A DNA stretch of 64,000 bases, from the NCBI RefSeq assembly GCF_020084865.1, contig NZ_CP071953.1:1364001-1428000 (forward strand), written 5' to 3'. Below are positions 44,153 to 54,182 of the stretch, in pieces. Below the pieces are notes generated by a model. The model had not been told where the DNA came from, did no database searches, and was given only the letters and a program-made list of their open reading frames with translations. Every line of letters begins with the position of its first letter. Position 1 is the stretch's first letter. Position numbers and translations under genes: made by a program. Source of the stretch: Candidatus Kaistella beijingensis. Its GTDB lineage: Bacteria > Bacteroidota > Bacteroidia > Flavobacteriales > Weeksellaceae.

Positions 44153-45214
44153 TTATGGAGCATTTTTTAAAATTTCGATCCATCTTAAAGTAGTAACTTC
44201 TGTGTTGTAAAGTTTTTCTACTTTTGCCCGAGCTTTCTTTCCTAATATCATCCGTTCATTATCGTTATTTTTCAAATGAATAACAGTTTCGACCCATTGT
44301 TTATCATTTTCAGCTAAAATTCCTGTTTCACCATTAATAATTATCTCACGATTCATTCCAATATTAGAAGCAATTCCAGGAACTCCGCATGCAGCATATT
44401 GAATCAATTTATAGGCACATTTTCCCCTTTCCCAAAGTGAGTCTTGCAAAGGCATAATACCTACATCCATTTTCAAAATTTCTTCTGCCTCTGTTTCTTC
44501 AGTCCATGGAAAATAATAAACATTTTTACCCAAATTCTCACCTGATTCCACACCAATAATGTGAAATCTAATTTCGGGATCTAACTCTTGTACTTTCATA
44601 ATCCATTCCCTACATGGAAGAAGGTGTTTTTCAAAAGTCGATTTTGTACCAATCCAACCGATGGTAAAAATTTTGTTATCCAATTTTTCTATAATTGGAT
44701 AACGGCTAAGGTCGATGACTGTGGGGATAACCTCAATATTTTTCGCACCTTTTTTGAGCGCATAATCGGCTAAATAAGAATTGCCAGCAACAACCATTGA
44801 ACTATTTTTCATCACTGAACCGATTTTATTTCCTAAGAGTTGTCTGATTAAATAACTTTTGCTTTGATCGTAATTGTGAAAAATAGCATCATCATAATCC
44901 ACAATGTAATGGACACCCAACTTTTTAAAAATCATTTCAACCCACGATGGAAGATATGGAAACAATTCTTTTTCGATCACTACGCGATCAAATTTCCCAA
45001 CTTGGAATATTTTAATGAGTCTTCTTAAATATCCTTGTACGGCTTGCTTAATTGTTGATTTTCCGGAATAAAGATTAACAAGATACTCCTCTGAAAACAA
45101 AGGACTTACTTCGACATGAAATCCTGCTTCCTCTAATAAAGGAAAATACTGGAAGCTACGCAAACGACTGCTCCCCGCATTTCTGGAATATTTGGTAAAG
45201 TAAAGGATTTTCAT
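44153..45214 (-). CDS. Glycosyltransferase (GT4 family)
   Basis: 353 residues, GT-B. N-terminal MKILYFTKYSRNAGSSRLRS, then YIVDYDDAIFHNY, the acidic motif common in this GT4 subgroup. C-terminal ILKMDVGIMPLQDSLWERGK and LIQYAACGVPGIAS form the donor site. The previous gene ends right at its start (45215), so the two are coupled. Role: one sugar addition in the second polysaccharide repeat unit; specificity unknown. Confidence 0.83.
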   Translation of the reverse strand: MKILYFTKYSRNAGSSRLRSFQYFPLLEEAGFHVEVSPLFSEEYLVNLYSGKSTIKQAVQGYLRRLIKIFQVGKFDRVVIEKELFPYLPSWVEMIFKKLGVHYIVDYDDAIFHNYDQSKSYLIRQLLGNKIGSVMKNSSMVVAGNSYLADYALKKGAKNIEVIPTVIDLSRYPIIEKLDNKIFTIGWIGTKSTFEKHLLPCREWIMKVQELDPEIRFHIIGVESGENLGKNVYYFPWTEETEAEEILKMDVGIMPLQDSLWERGKCAYKLIQYAACGVPGIASNIGMNREIIINGETGILAENDKQWVETVIHLKNNDNERMILGKKARAKVEKLYNTEVTTLRWIEILKNAP

Positions 45215-46405
45215 TTACCTAACTTTTGTAATAACATTTCTATAACTTTCCACGGCTGCTTCCATAGAGAAGAAATTTGATGCCATATCGTGGGTCACAA
45301 ATTTTGTCGCTAAAGATCTTTGACTCATCCATGTTAGTATTTCTCGTCGCTGTTGATTGAAATCGGTACCATGGTCAAAAATATAACAATCTTCAAACTC
45401 CTGCAAAATGGTTTCACTGTCACCAATTCCCTTGCTTGCGATCGTTGGTATTCCGCAGAGTAAATATTCTCCAAGTTTTATGGGTGCAACTCCCTGCATA
45501 CTGAAAGTAGGCTTTCGTAAAGCAAACGCGATATCGGCTGCGTTCAACCATCGCGGAATTTCTAAAAAAGGAACTTTTTTTAGGATAATATCATTTCTCA
45601 ATTCTGTAAGAACACGGCTTTCTGCATAGTCCAAATTACCGGTTAGAATTAAAAACTTTGCCGGTTTATTTTTTCGATATTCAGAGAAAATATGCTGCAT
45701 TTCATCCAAACAATACTGATCTCCTAATGAACCGCAATAAACGAAAAGTGTTTCGTTTGTAAGCTGAAGATCTTTTCTCTTTTTTTTACGCGACTCAAAA
45801 TCGATATTGAAAAAAGATGCGTCTCTTCCGTTTTGTACAACTGAAAATCTATTGCGGTAATTCTCACCAATGCTTTGCAGATGAATTTCAATTGCTTTTT
45901 GAGAACGCGTAATCACATGATCTGCATTTTTCAACATTTTTGTTTCTATAGATTTCAGCCAGTTGTACATCCTACCGTTTTTTTTCAAACCAGCAAAATC
46001 GACTCTTTCCTCAATAGGTAAACCATCTGCATCAAAAATAGTTTTAAATGTTCTATTTTTTATTTGATTCACCATGAATGCCGGAAATGTACTTCTTGGC
46101 ATCACGAAATCAATTTTATTTTCATTGATGTATTTTTCTATTTTCTTTGAAGATGAAAAAAGAGTGAGCAAACTTCCCAATGAAGCAACTGGCTTTTTCA
46201 TAATGGGAAATGAATTATATATAATTCCCATTTCTTCAGCAGCAGTCTTTACTTCCTGTTTCTTTTTTTCATCTGCCCAAGTAAACTGGATAATATGAAA
46301 TTGAATATCCTCTTTTTTTGCAATCACATGAAATATAGGCATGAAAAGTCCTTCCATATAAGAAGTTTGGGGACCGTCCCAGGTGATGAAGAGGAGGTTT
46401 TTCAT
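45215..46405 (-). CDS. Glycosyltransferase (GT-B fold)
   Basis: 396 residues. It starts MKNLLFITWDGPQTSYMEGL, has FDADGLPIEERVDFAG and ITRSQKAIEIHL in the N-terminal domain, and FVYCGSLGDQYCLDEM plus IKLGEYLLCGIPTIAS in the donor domain. Cytoplasmic, no signal or membrane span. Overlaps the preceding GT4 gene by 4 bp and abuts the next. Function in repeat-unit assembly is inferred from position. Confidence 0.82.
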   Translation of the reverse strand: MKNLLFITWDGPQTSYMEGLFMPIFHVIAKKEDIQFHIIQFTWADEKKKQEVKTAAEEMGIIYNSFPIMKKPVASLGSLLTLFSSSKKIEKYINENKIDFVMPRSTFPAFMVNQIKNRTFKTIFDADGLPIEERVDFAGLKKNGRMYNWLKSIETKMLKNADHVITRSQKAIEIHLQSIGENYRNRFSVVQNGRDASFFNIDFESRKKKRKDLQLTNETLFVYCGSLGDQYCLDEMQHIFSEYRKNKPAKFLILTGNLDYAESRVLTELRNDIILKKVPFLEIPRWLNAADIAFALRKPTFSMQGVAPIKLGEYLLCGIPTIASKGIGDSETILQEFEDCYIFDHGTDFNQQRREILTWMSQRSLATKFVTHDMASNFFSMEAAVESYRNVITKVR

Positions 46406-47478
46406 GAATGAGTATAAATTTTCATTAATGCATTTACATGGTTTTCCAAAGAAAAGTTTGTCATAATTTTATCTTGTCCAGCCCGCCCTATTTCCTGTAA
46501 TTTCTCTTTTGGTAATGCTATGATTGCTTTAAGTTTATCAAACAAGACTTCTTCATCATTTGCAGGTGTAAGAAAACCGTTGATGCCATCTTCAATAATT
46601 TCTGGTGCAGCTCCGACACTGGTACTCAAAGAAGGGGTTTTGCTGTACATGGCTTCCACCAGTGAATTGGAAAATCCTTCAGAATGTGAATTGAGTACAT
46701 ATAGATCCGCATTGCATAAATGAGGGTAAGGATCAGTGATAAATCCTAAAAAATGAACGTGGTTCTGGAGGTTCATTTGTTCTACCTTTTTCTTTAATTC
46801 CTGTTCAAGAGCACCAGAACCGGCAATTGTAAGTCTAATGTTTTTGGAAGTTGTATCGCATAGTCTTGCTACCACATTGATTACTCCTTCTATATTTTTA
46901 ACCTTTTCTAAGCGTGAAATCATCAATATATTAAACAAATGCTCCTCTTTTTGAACATTCAATTTGGAAAGGTTATATTGAAATAAGCCAAAATTTGATA
47001 CAACTTTTGCTTTGTCGGGATTAATTTGATATGTTGAAACAAAATGATCAACAACTACTTTAGACTCTCCCACTGCACAATCTGCATTATTAAAAATAAA
47101 ACGAAATATCTTCTTTGCAACGGGAGACTGATTAGGAATACCAATTTCTTCAACGACAATCTTAGGTACTCCCGCAAGTTTTCCGGAAAAAAAACCAAAA
47201 AAATTAGCTTCGGCACCAGAGGTATGTAAAACATGCGGCTTTTCCTTTTTCAAAAATTTGTAAAATTTCCAAATAGTTTTGATAGAAGGTATTTTGTAAT
47301 CAAAACCAAGTACTTGAATTCGTTTTCCGTTTGCTCGGATCTTTTTCTCAGCCTCCCCCCCTTTTCCGAGGGCAACAAAAACCCATTCATTCTCTTCATC
47401 ATTATAAGTTGAAAGATTGGCCATTTTAGTTTCTATTCCCCCGAAATCAAGCAATGTGGTGAGGCGTAGGATTTTCAT
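46402..47478 (-). CDS. Glycosyltransferase family 4
   Basis: 358 residues. The MKILRLTTLLDFGGIETKMA start has the glycine loop of GT4 enzymes, then VLHTSGAEANFFGFFSGKLA. The donor domain has LMISRLEKVKNIEGVINVV and SHSEGFSNSLVEAMYSKTP (E-x7-E). A clear GT4 by both motifs and length. Separated by 33 bp from the upstream gene and overlapping the next by 4 bp. Confidence 0.9.
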   Translation of the reverse strand: MKILRLTTLLDFGGIETKMANLSTYNDEENEWVFVALGKGGEAEKKIRANGKRIQVLGFDYKIPSIKTIWKFYKFLKKEKPHVLHTSGAEANFFGFFSGKLAGVPKIVVEEIGIPNQSPVAKKIFRFIFNNADCAVGESKVVVDHFVSTYQINPDKAKVVSNFGLFQYNLSKLNVQKEEHLFNILMISRLEKVKNIEGVINVVARLCDTTSKNIRLTIAGSGALEQELKKKVEQMNLQNHVHFLGFITDPYPHLCNADLYVLNSHSEGFSNSLVEAMYSKTPSLSTSVGAAPEIIEDGINGFLTPANDEEVLFDKLKAIIALPKEKLQEIGRAGQDKIMTNFSLENHVNALMKIYTHS

Positions 47479-47511
47479 TTAATATCTAAATTAAGTAGTG
47501 AATGTCGATTA

Positions 47512-48540
47512 TTACAACTGCAAATAAATATCTAAATATCTCTTAGCTACGATATTAGTATCGTGATAGTCTTCTGCAAATTTTCTTGATCTTTCAGAAA
47601 GTATATTCCTCTCCGTACTATTCTCTATGAAATAACTTACCTTTTCTACTACATCTTCAACAGTTGGCAATACATTAACAATAGGACAGTTTGAATAATG
47701 CCCTTTCTTAGCAACATCTTCCAAACCAGAAAAAACAACTTTACCTTTCGCCAAACCATACGCTGCGCTCATTCCATAACTGTAAGAATATAGTTGATCC
47801 ACAATGAGATCGACACTATCAGTAAAATTATCATATTCCACATGGGTCATATTTCCTTTACAAATAAATTCGGCAACATCCTCATACCTTTTTGTTAATA
47901 TCTTAAAGGCTTCTTGAATAATAAGTGTTCCCTTAAAATCAAAATTCAAATTAGTCCTGTTAAGTGGATGAAAAACTCTAATTTTCCTTGTTGCTTTACT
48001 CAATCGTAATGGCCGAATTTCAATAGGAAAAGGAATAATTTCTTCAGTAATAAATCCTGCTTCTGTCATTGAATATTCATATTCCCAACAAACAGGTATA
48101 ATTTTATCAAAATGGCTTAATTTATTTTTAAAAGACTTATACTTTTTTTCATTCTTAAATTCATCATGAGGAGGATAATACTTCAGTTCTTGCACATGGT
48201 ATCTGTAAACAGGATCTGAACCGGCCGCAACATACATTGTTTTAGTCTTTTCTAAAACCAATTTATCCATTAATCTGGAAATGAGTTTGTGAAAAGGATC
48301 AGGTGAAATTGTCTGAATGATGTCGTACTTTTTAAGCCTTTTAATCAATCCTAACTGTGTAATGAGTCTATCGAAACTCGAAGTAGTGTTATTAGCATTA
48401 TTCCCTAAAAAAACATCTGATTGGTATTTTTTGAATCCATCGCCAAGAGTAGCTATTGCTACATCAACGCCATTATTTAATAGGCCTTTTTTAAGTTCAG
48501 AGTGCACACCACTCATTTCCTGAAGAAGTAATACTTTCAT
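47512..48540 (-). CDS. Probable glycosyltransferase (GT-B-like)
   Basis: 342 residues. MKVLLLQEMSGVHSELKKGL resembles the opening of GT4 N-domains. YDIIQTISPDPFHKLI and a C-terminal region with VDQLYSYSYGMSAAYGLAKG correspond loosely to the donor-binding loop and glycine-rich helix. The classical E-x7-E is not obvious, so the assignment rests on fold-like pattern, length and context among five other glycosyltransferase genes. Starts 1 bp before the frameshifted GT2 gene ends. Confidence 0.65.
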   Translation of the reverse strand: MKVLLLQEMSGVHSELKKGLLNNGVDVAIATLGDGFKKYQSDVFLGNNANNTTSSFDRLITQLGLIKRLKKYDIIQTISPDPFHKLISRLMDKLVLEKTKTMYVAAGSDPVYRYHVQELKYYPPHDEFKNEKKYKSFKNKLSHFDKIIPVCWEYEYSMTEAGFITEEIIPFPIEIRPLRLSKATRKIRVFHPLNRTNLNFDFKGTLIIQEAFKILTKRYEDVAEFICKGNMTHVEYDNFTDSVDLIVDQLYSYSYGMSAAYGLAKGKVVFSGLEDVAKKGHYSNCPIVNVLPTVEDVVEKVSYFIENSTERNILSERSRKFAEDYHDTNIVAKRYLDIYLQL

Positions 48541-49423
48541 CTAAGCTGTATATAATAATATTTTCTTTATAACTATATCAACTGTATTCATTAATTTAGT
48601 AGAATACTTATTTTTCAGAGATTCCCACCGTATTTTATCAAACGATTGATATAAAAAATTATAACTTTCACCGTAAAGTTTATTTTTAATTTCTAAGAAT
48701 GTTTTGCTCCTTTTCTTAAAGTTTTGGTAAACATTTTTATCAAGTGTTTGGACTGAATTATTATGAATTCTGTATTTTACAGTCGTCACCTCTAAATAAT
48801 CTATCTTAAAGCCAAGCATTGTTGCTTTTACCCAAAAAGGATAATCTTCGATGGTAGGAAAATCTTCATCAAAGTTTACACTTTCAAAAATCTTTCTTTT
48901 CAAAAAAACAGCAGGTGCATTCAAATATGTATGAGTCAAAAGTAAGCGATTTTGCTGTGAAGGTTTCTAATATGAAAAATCTTGGAGAGGAAACCGTAAT
49001 AAATGTACCAAGAAAATTTTCCTCATTAAAATTTTCATTAAAGATCAGTGCATTGGTTTGAATAATGAACGAAGAAATTTTTTGTGACGCATGAACGAAA
49101 TTGGAAAATGCATCCTCAGTGAAAGCATCATCCCCCGCAATCAATTTAATCCACTCCCCTTTCGAAGCTTTAACCCCTCGGTTACAGTTCGCCGGGATGC
49201 CTGTGTTTTTTTCTACCGTTATAATTTGGCTATATACAAACCGCTCTTTATTTTCAGCAAGCCAATTTTGACATACTTCTACGGTATCATCCTGAGAACC
49301 GTCATCACTAATGATCAATTCAATATTTTGGTAGGTTTGGGCTTTGGCACTTTCCAAGGTTTCCAAAACGTATTTGAAGGAGTTGTAAGTAATCACAATT
49401 ATTGAAACACGTGGGGTATCCAT
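48541..49423 (-). pseudogene. Glycosyltransferase family 2, interrupted by a +1 frameshift
   Basis: The first part (49423 to about 48970) reads MDTPRVSIIVITYNSFKYVL, LIISDDGSQDD and AGDDAF, a standard GT2 with its metal site. It then runs out of frame to a stop at 48884. The second part continues in another frame as KPSQQNRLLLTHTYLNAPAV, FLKRKIF and EDYPFWVKATMLG, the normal C-terminal half. The span is 883 bp, one base more than 294 codons, so a single inserted base near 48960-48975 explains it. Either a real inactivating mutation or a sequencing error; the neighbours are intact. Confidence 0.85.
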
Positions 49424-50901
49424 TATTTCCCTAATTTATTTTTTAACAAATTAAAAATATCCATCTTGCGATTTAATAAATGAAATGATAAAGCTGTAAG
49501 CATTAAAATTATAATAGAACCTACAACGTATAACGAAAGTCCATTCAGAAAATATGCGCTCAAAAAACCAATAATACAAAAAGTTAGGTACAACAGGAAA
49601 AGCCTATAAAAATTATTATTAAATCTAAAATCATATTTCGATCTACAGAACAAAAATATCTGTAGAAAATAAAGGAAGTAACCAATCAAGAAGCTAATCC
49701 CCAGTCCTTCCATCCCCATCCAGTAATAACCAATACAATTGAGCAATAATAAATAAATATTGCCAACCAACTCATTCCAAAAAAAAGCTTTGGAATCTCC
49801 TTTTGCTAGCAAAAGAAATCCAATGGACCAAGTACATGCTTTAAAAAAAATGCCCAACATTGCCCAGTGAATCATTTCAGTTACGGGTAAAAACTTTTGC
49901 GAATAAAGCAACACCACAATCCAATTGATAAATATCAGAAATATACAGATGAGTGGTGAAAGAATAATCAATGCAATCTCTCCCTGCTGACTAATAAGTA
50001 GATTCGATTTTTCTGTGTCTTTGTTCAATTGAGCTAAACGAGGATAATAATCGGTACCCATAGCAGAAAAAACCATTCCGACATAGGTGTTTACAATTGC
50101 AAATCCCGCATTGTAAAATCCTACTTCATCTACCCCGCCAAATCGTGAAATAAAAATTCTTATAATATAGGAAGCAGCTACCGTTATAAAACCACTTAAG
50201 CTAATCATAAAACCCAATTTCAACATCCCTTTACCTTGTTGAAAAGCCAGTTTGAAAGGGATAAATTTTGATTTGATATCAATTTTCTTAGCGAAGAAAT
50301 ATTGAATGATGAAAACAGCGATTGCTGATAAAATGATGGCTGGAACAATGCCGTCCATTCCGAAATAATAATAGAGCGGAAGTGAAATTATTAATCCAAA
50401 TAAAGAAGAATAAATTCCCGCTTTTGCCATCCAAGAAATTTTACGCATCCCCTGAAGCAAAACCGTTTGACCTATAGTGAGCTGTCCTACAAGCAGCGTG
50501 ACAGAAATTAAGATAAAGGAAAATGTATAGTCGTAATTGCCGAACGTAAGTTTGCTCAAAAACGGAGATAGTAATACTGTTACCACGGTTCCCAATAATC
50601 CTGTAAGCCAAACCAATTTTCTAAAAACAGAAACTGTTTCTACAATTTTTTCATTATTACCCGATTCATGATCCTGAGAAATTTCCCGAACGGCACTTGT
50701 GGACAATCCAAAATTGGTTGCAGAAGCAATAATACCAGTTGTAGAAAGTAGTAATCCCATAATTCCCATTCCTGCAGGACCAAGCAAAACGGCAACAACT
50801 TTTGACCTTATAAGTGCAATAATAATATTAAAAACCTGCACACCTCCGAAAATAGAGGTAGCTTTCATAATTTGTCGGTAAGATGATTGGGAACTGCTCA
50901 C
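49423..50901 (-). CDS. Wzx-type O-antigen/polysaccharide flippase
   Basis: 492 residues, about 12-14 membrane spans, MOP superfamily. N-terminal KATSIFGGVQVFNIIIALIR, VLLGPAGMGIMGLL and NFGLSTSAVREIS are typical of WzxE-like O-antigen translocases. It belongs to a different flippase subgroup from the one at 6842, indicating that the two loci were not simply copied from each other. Overlaps the acetyltransferase gene upstream by 4 bp, and its stop touches the GT2 start. Confidence 0.88.
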   Translation of the reverse strand: MSSSQSSYRQIMKATSIFGGVQVFNIIIALIRSKVVAVLLGPAGMGIMGLLLSTTGIIASATNFGLSTSAVREISQDHESGNNEKIVETVSVFRKLVWLTGLLGTVVTVLLSPFLSKLTFGNYDYTFSFILISVTLLVGQLTIGQTVLLQGMRKISWMAKAGIYSSLFGLIISLPLYYYFGMDGIVPAIILSAIAVFIIQYFFAKKIDIKSKFIPFKLAFQQGKGMLKLGFMISLSGFITVAASYIIRIFISRFGGVDEVGFYNAGFAIVNTYVGMVFSAMGTDYYPRLAQLNKDTEKSNLLISQQGEIALIILSPLICIFLIFINWIVVLLYSQKFLPVTEMIHWAMLGIFFKACTWSIGFLLLAKGDSKAFFWNELVGNIYLLLLNCIGYYWMGMEGLGISFLIGYFLYFLQIFLFCRSKYDFRFNNNFYRLFLLYLTFCIIGFLSAYFLNGLSLYVVGSIIILMLTALSFHLLNRKMDIFNLLKNKLGK

Positions 50902-51503
50902 AAGTTTTTTATGATTTTGGCCGGAACTCCTCCTATGATTACATTTTCTGGAAAAACACCACCTACAACCGCACCTGCAGCTACGATAGAATTATTTCCG
51001 ATTTCTGTATTTTTAAGAATAGTCACATTATTTCCGATCCAAACATTTTCACCTATTATCACTTTCCCTATATCTCCAATCTGATTTCGTCGGTCGGGAG
51101 CAATTCCATGCGCTTCAAAATCCATGATAGCCACATTTTGTCCGATTAAACCTTTATCTCCAATTATAATTGAATTTGCAGCGCAGATGAATATATTATT
51201 ATTTGTAAAGAGGTCATTTCCTAATTTGATACTTGCATCTCTATTTCGGGTTTGAATTTCTATGGATCCATTTCTGTAAAACCCGCCTGATTTGAGACCA
51301 AATTTGCAATTTTTTCCTATTTCAACTTTTCCTACGCCTGTAAAGTATGTTTTTTGTTCACAAAATGGAATTCCATTTAATTTAATATTTTCTGAATTGA
51401 GTCTTCTCCAATTAAGGACAATAAAATTTAGCCCTTTATATTTAAGAGTGTTCCAAATTTTCAATTGTAATAAATCCAGTTTTCTTAAAATTTTTCTAAG
51501 CAT
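50898..51503 (-). CDS. Hexapeptide-repeat acyltransferase (WcaF/maltose O-acetyltransferase-like)
   Basis: 201 residues. A basic N-terminus is followed by left-handed beta-helix rungs: [31 protein letters not shown], then AHGIAPDRR with the likely catalytic histidine, and [20 protein letters not shown], ending [11 protein letters not shown]. Family function: acetyl (or other acyl) transfer to a sugar hydroxyl or amine. Coupled to both neighbours. It probably decorates the second polysaccharide; the acceptor is unknown. Confidence 0.83.
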   Translation of the reverse strand: MLRKILRKLDLLQLKIWNTLKYKGLNFIVLNWRRLNSENIKLNGIPFCEQKTYFTGVGKVEIGKNCKFGLKSGGFYRNGSIEIQTRNRDASIKLGNDLFTNNNIFICAANSIIIGDKGLIGQNVAIMDFEAHGIAPDRRNQIGDIGKVIIGENVWIGNNVTILKNTEIGNNSIVAAGAVVGGVFPENVIIGGVPAKIIKNL

Positions 51504-52599
51504 AACTATTGCATATACGTATCACTTTACTAACCTCTTCATCGGTCATCACCGGAGAAATGGGCAAACTCAGTACTTCTGCATGGATTTTTTCCGTAAT
51601 CGGGAATGATAAATCATTCCAGTCTTTGTAGGCCTCCTGCTGATGTGGTGGGATCGGATAATGAATTAAAGTCTGAACCCCATTTTCGGTTAGGTAATTC
51701 TGAAGCTTTTCACGCTCTGAAGTTCGGATCACAAACAGATGCCAAACATGTTCAGCTTCATTTGCCGGATTTTCTGGAAGAACAATTTTTGGATTTTTGA
51801 TTTCGGAAAGATAACGTTTGGCAATGTCTCGTCTCCTCTCGTTTTCCGCATCGATATATTTTAGTTTTACATCTAAAACTGCAGCATGAATTTCATCCAA
51901 ACGTGAATTGAGTCCTTGAAATATATTCACATATTTCTGGTTAGAACCATAGTTTGCTAAAGCACGAATTGTTTTTGCAAGTTCTTCATCATTAGTAGTT
52001 ACAGCACCTGCATCGCCCAAAGCTCCCAAGTTTTTCCCCGGATAGAAACTAAAACCTGAAGCATCTCCTAAGTTTCCGGTTTTGTTACCATTCCATTCTG
52101 CACCAATTGCCTGTGCATTATCTTCAATGATTTTAAGTTGATGTTGTTCTGCAATGCTGACTAATTCATCAGAAAAAACGACTCTTCCATAAAGGTGAAC
52201 AATGAGAATTCCTTTTGTTTTAGAGGTAATCTTTTCTTCAATTTTTGAAATATCAATATTGTAGGTTTCTAAATCAGGTTCTACCAAAACTGGAACAAGT
52301 CCATTATCAGAAATTGCCAAAATTGAAGCAATATAGGTATTTGCAGGCACAATAATTTCATCACCTTTCTGCATTACTCCCATTTCGATATAAGCTCTTA
52401 AAATTAAACGCAAAGCATCTAATCCATTCGCAACTCCAATCGCATGTTGAGCTCCAATATATTTTGCGAGGTTTTCTTCAAATTGCTTTACTTCATTTCC
52501 AAGAAGATACCATCCGCTTCTGAAAGTGTTCAAAAGCCGTTCTTCAATTTCCTGTTGATGCGCAAGATTTATTTTTTGAAGGTCGAGGAATTTAATCAT
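51496..52599 (-). CDS. fdtB: dTDP-3-keto-6-deoxyhexose aminotransferase (FdtB/QdtB-like)
   Basis: 367 residues from ATG 52599 ([20 protein letters not shown]); an earlier ATG at 52611 only adds MGMK. Type I PLP enzyme: [45 protein letters not shown] and [17 protein letters not shown] with the PLP lysine in PGKN. Family: FdtB/QdtB/DesV, which aminate the 3-keto group of dTDP-6-deoxyhexoses. Flanked by a 3,4-ketoisomerase pair and acetyltransferases, which fits a dTDP-Fuc3NAc or Qui3NAc pathway. The dTDP-glucose pyrophosphorylase and dehydratase (RmlA/B) are not in the window. Confidence 0.9.
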   Translation of the reverse strand: MIKFLDLQKINLAHQQEIEERLLNTFRSGWYLLGNEVKQFEENLAKYIGAQHAIGVANGLDALRLILRAYIEMGVMQKGDEIIVPANTYIASILAISDNGLVPVLVEPDLETYNIDISKIEEKITSKTKGILIVHLYGRVVFSDELVSIAEQHQLKIIEDNAQAIGAEWNGNKTGNLGDASGFSFYPGKNLGALGDAGAVTTNDEELAKTIRALANYGSNQKYVNIFQGLNSRLDEIHAAVLDVKLKYIDAENERRRDIAKRYLSEIKNPKIVLPENPANEAEHVWHLFVIRTSEREKLQNYLTENGVQTLIHYPIPPHQQEAYKDWNDLSFPITEKIHAEVLSLPISPVMTDEEVSKVIRICNSYA

Positions 52600-53374
52600 T
52601 TTCATACCCATTTTCTAATTTCCATTTTTCAAAACCTATATTTTCCCAAGGCATTCCACGTTCAAAATTATAAGGCCATGGATAATGCGATTTCCCTGTT
52701 TCTCTAGATTTCAATTCCCTTACGTCTTTCAGTACTTTAGCAGGGTTACCAACTGCTAGCTGATAATCTTCTACTTTGATACCAACTAAAGATTGTGCAC
52801 CAATTAAACAATGTTTTCCGATTTCAATTCCTGGCAAAACCACAGTTCCAACCGCAACTTGAGAAAAATCACCAATGGTAACGCCGGTACAAATATTGGA
52901 AGGTGGGTGTGGGTCATTTGTAAATACTACATAAGGATAGATAAACACGAAGTTACCAATTTTAGATTGTTGTCCGATGTGTACATTACTGTGCAACCAG
53001 CAATAATCACCAAATGTTACATATCCCTGAATATCAGTGACAGTACCTAATCTACAATGTTTACCAAATTTGGAATTTTCTCGAATTGTAACGCGGTGTC
53101 CTGTTGAAAAACCCTCTCCAAATTCTGAACCTGCATAAATAATATTATGACTTCTAATTAAAGAATTAGCTCCTATTATAGTTTTAGGATTTACATAATC
53201 TTTTGAATGGTAATAACTGTTTGTAGGCTCCCCGATAACACAATCATTTGCAATAATCGTATTATCACCGATTTCAACATGATCATAAATTACTGAATTA
53301 TCACCAATTCTTACATTTTTGCCAATAATAGCGGATTCACTAATGAATACATTTCTACCATTAAATTTCATCAC
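52592..53374 (-). CDS. FdtC/QdtC-like sugar N-acetyltransferase
   Basis: 260 residues, long hexapeptide beta-helix (about 10-190): [71 protein letters not shown]. The NDPHPP loop is found in the 3-amino-sugar N-acetyltransferases QdtC/FdtC. A C-terminal extension ([20 protein letters not shown]) follows. Reaction inferred: N-acetylation of the aminotransferase product. Overlaps the aminotransferase by 8 bp and the cupin gene by 14 bp. Confidence 0.83.
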   Translation of the reverse strand: MMKFNGRNVFISESAIIGKNVRIGDNSVIYDHVEIGDNTIIANDCVIGEPTNSYYHSKDYVNPKTIIGANSLIRSHNIIYAGSEFGEGFSTGHRVTIRENSKFGKHCRLGTVTDIQGYVTFGDYCWLHSNVHIGQQSKIGNFVFIYPYVVFTNDPHPPSNICTGVTIGDFSQVAVGTVVLPGIEIGKHCLIGAQSLVGIKVEDYQLAVGNPAKVLKDVRELKSRETGKSHYPWPYNFERGMPWENIGFEKWKLENGYEND

Positions 53375-53786
53375 TTCTCAATTTTAAATAATCCTGATAA
53401 TCTCTTATATAATCAGCTTCATTGTAAGTGTGCGAAGCCAAAACCAAACAAATTGCACCTGAAGAAAAATTAATTTCCGAAGCCCAAATTCCTGGCGGGA
53501 TATGCAAACCTAAATTGGGACGATTGAGAAAAACCTGTCTCTTAAACTTTCCATCATCAAGGGAAACTTCAAAACTCCCACTTGCAGCTATTAAAAACTG
53601 ATGACATTCGTGATGTGAATGAGCACCTCTACTTTCACCTCCTGCTATATCATAGAGATAAAACACTCTTTTCACTTGGAACGGAAAATCGCTGTTGTTT
53701 TCAACTACCGTTAAATTCCCTTGCTCAAAGCTGATCTTCCCCAAATCAATCAAAGAACAATCAAAAACAGACATTTTATGATCCAT
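53361..53786 (-). CDS. WxcM/FdtA-like cupin, dTDP-4-keto-6-deoxyglucose 3,4-ketoisomerase
   Basis: 141-residue single-domain cupin. Motifs: FYLYDIAGGESRGAHSHHEC with an H-x-H pair, LIAASGSFEVSLDDG, and GLHIPPGIWASEINF. In FdtA the two histidines of this motif are the catalytic/metal-site pair; both are present here. Reaction: 4-keto to 3-keto isomerisation of dTDP-6-deoxyhexose, supplying the aminotransferase. Overlaps the sister cupin gene by 11 bp. Confidence 0.85.
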   Translation of the reverse strand: MDHKMSVFDCSLIDLGKISFEQGNLTVVENNSDFPFQVKRVFYLYDIAGGESRGAHSHHECHQFLIAASGSFEVSLDDGKFKRQVFLNRPNLGLHIPPGIWASEINFSSGAICLVLASHTYNEADYIRDYQDYLKLRSDEI

Positions 53787-54180
53787 TTTTCAGTTTTTTA
53801 AAATCTTCAAAATCACGAATATAATCTGTCGCATCATATAATTTGTCTGAAACAATTAACGCCAACGAATTTGTTGAAAAATTTTCTAGTCTTCGCCAGT
53901 ACATTTTCGGGATATACAACCCATAATAAGATCGGTTTAATGAAAATCTTTCCTCGTTCTCTCCATCATGTAAAACTACATCAAAACTACCAGATAATGC
54001 AACTATAAATTCCTGTTGCGCTTTAAACGCATGACTTCCTCTGGTTTCCCCTCCAGGAACATCGTAGATCCAATAAGTTCGCATAATTTCAAAAGGCAAT
54101 TGGCGAGGGTATTCAAAAAAAGAAAGGTTTCCTCTTTTGTCCAAAATCTTCGGTAATTGGATGATCTGTGGCTTTTCCAT
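53776..54180 (-). CDS. WxcM/FdtA-like cupin lacking the second motif histidine
   Basis: 134 residues, tandem homologue of the next gene. Motifs: YWIYDVPGGETRGSHAFKAQ, FIVALSGSFDVVLHDGE, GLYIPKMYWRRLENF. In place of the H-x-H pair it has H-A-F, so one of the usual active-site histidines is missing. It could be an isomerase with altered chemistry, or a partner subunit of the adjacent cupin. Position between the uronate genes and the 3-amino-sugar genes places it in nucleotide-sugar synthesis. Confidence 0.8.
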   Translation of the reverse strand: MEKPQIIQLPKILDKRGNLSFFEYPRQLPFEIMRTYWIYDVPGGETRGSHAFKAQQEFIVALSGSFDVVLHDGENEERFSLNRSYYGLYIPKMYWRRLENFSTNSLALIVSDKLYDATDYIRDFEDFKKLKNGS

Positions 54181-54182
54181 TT

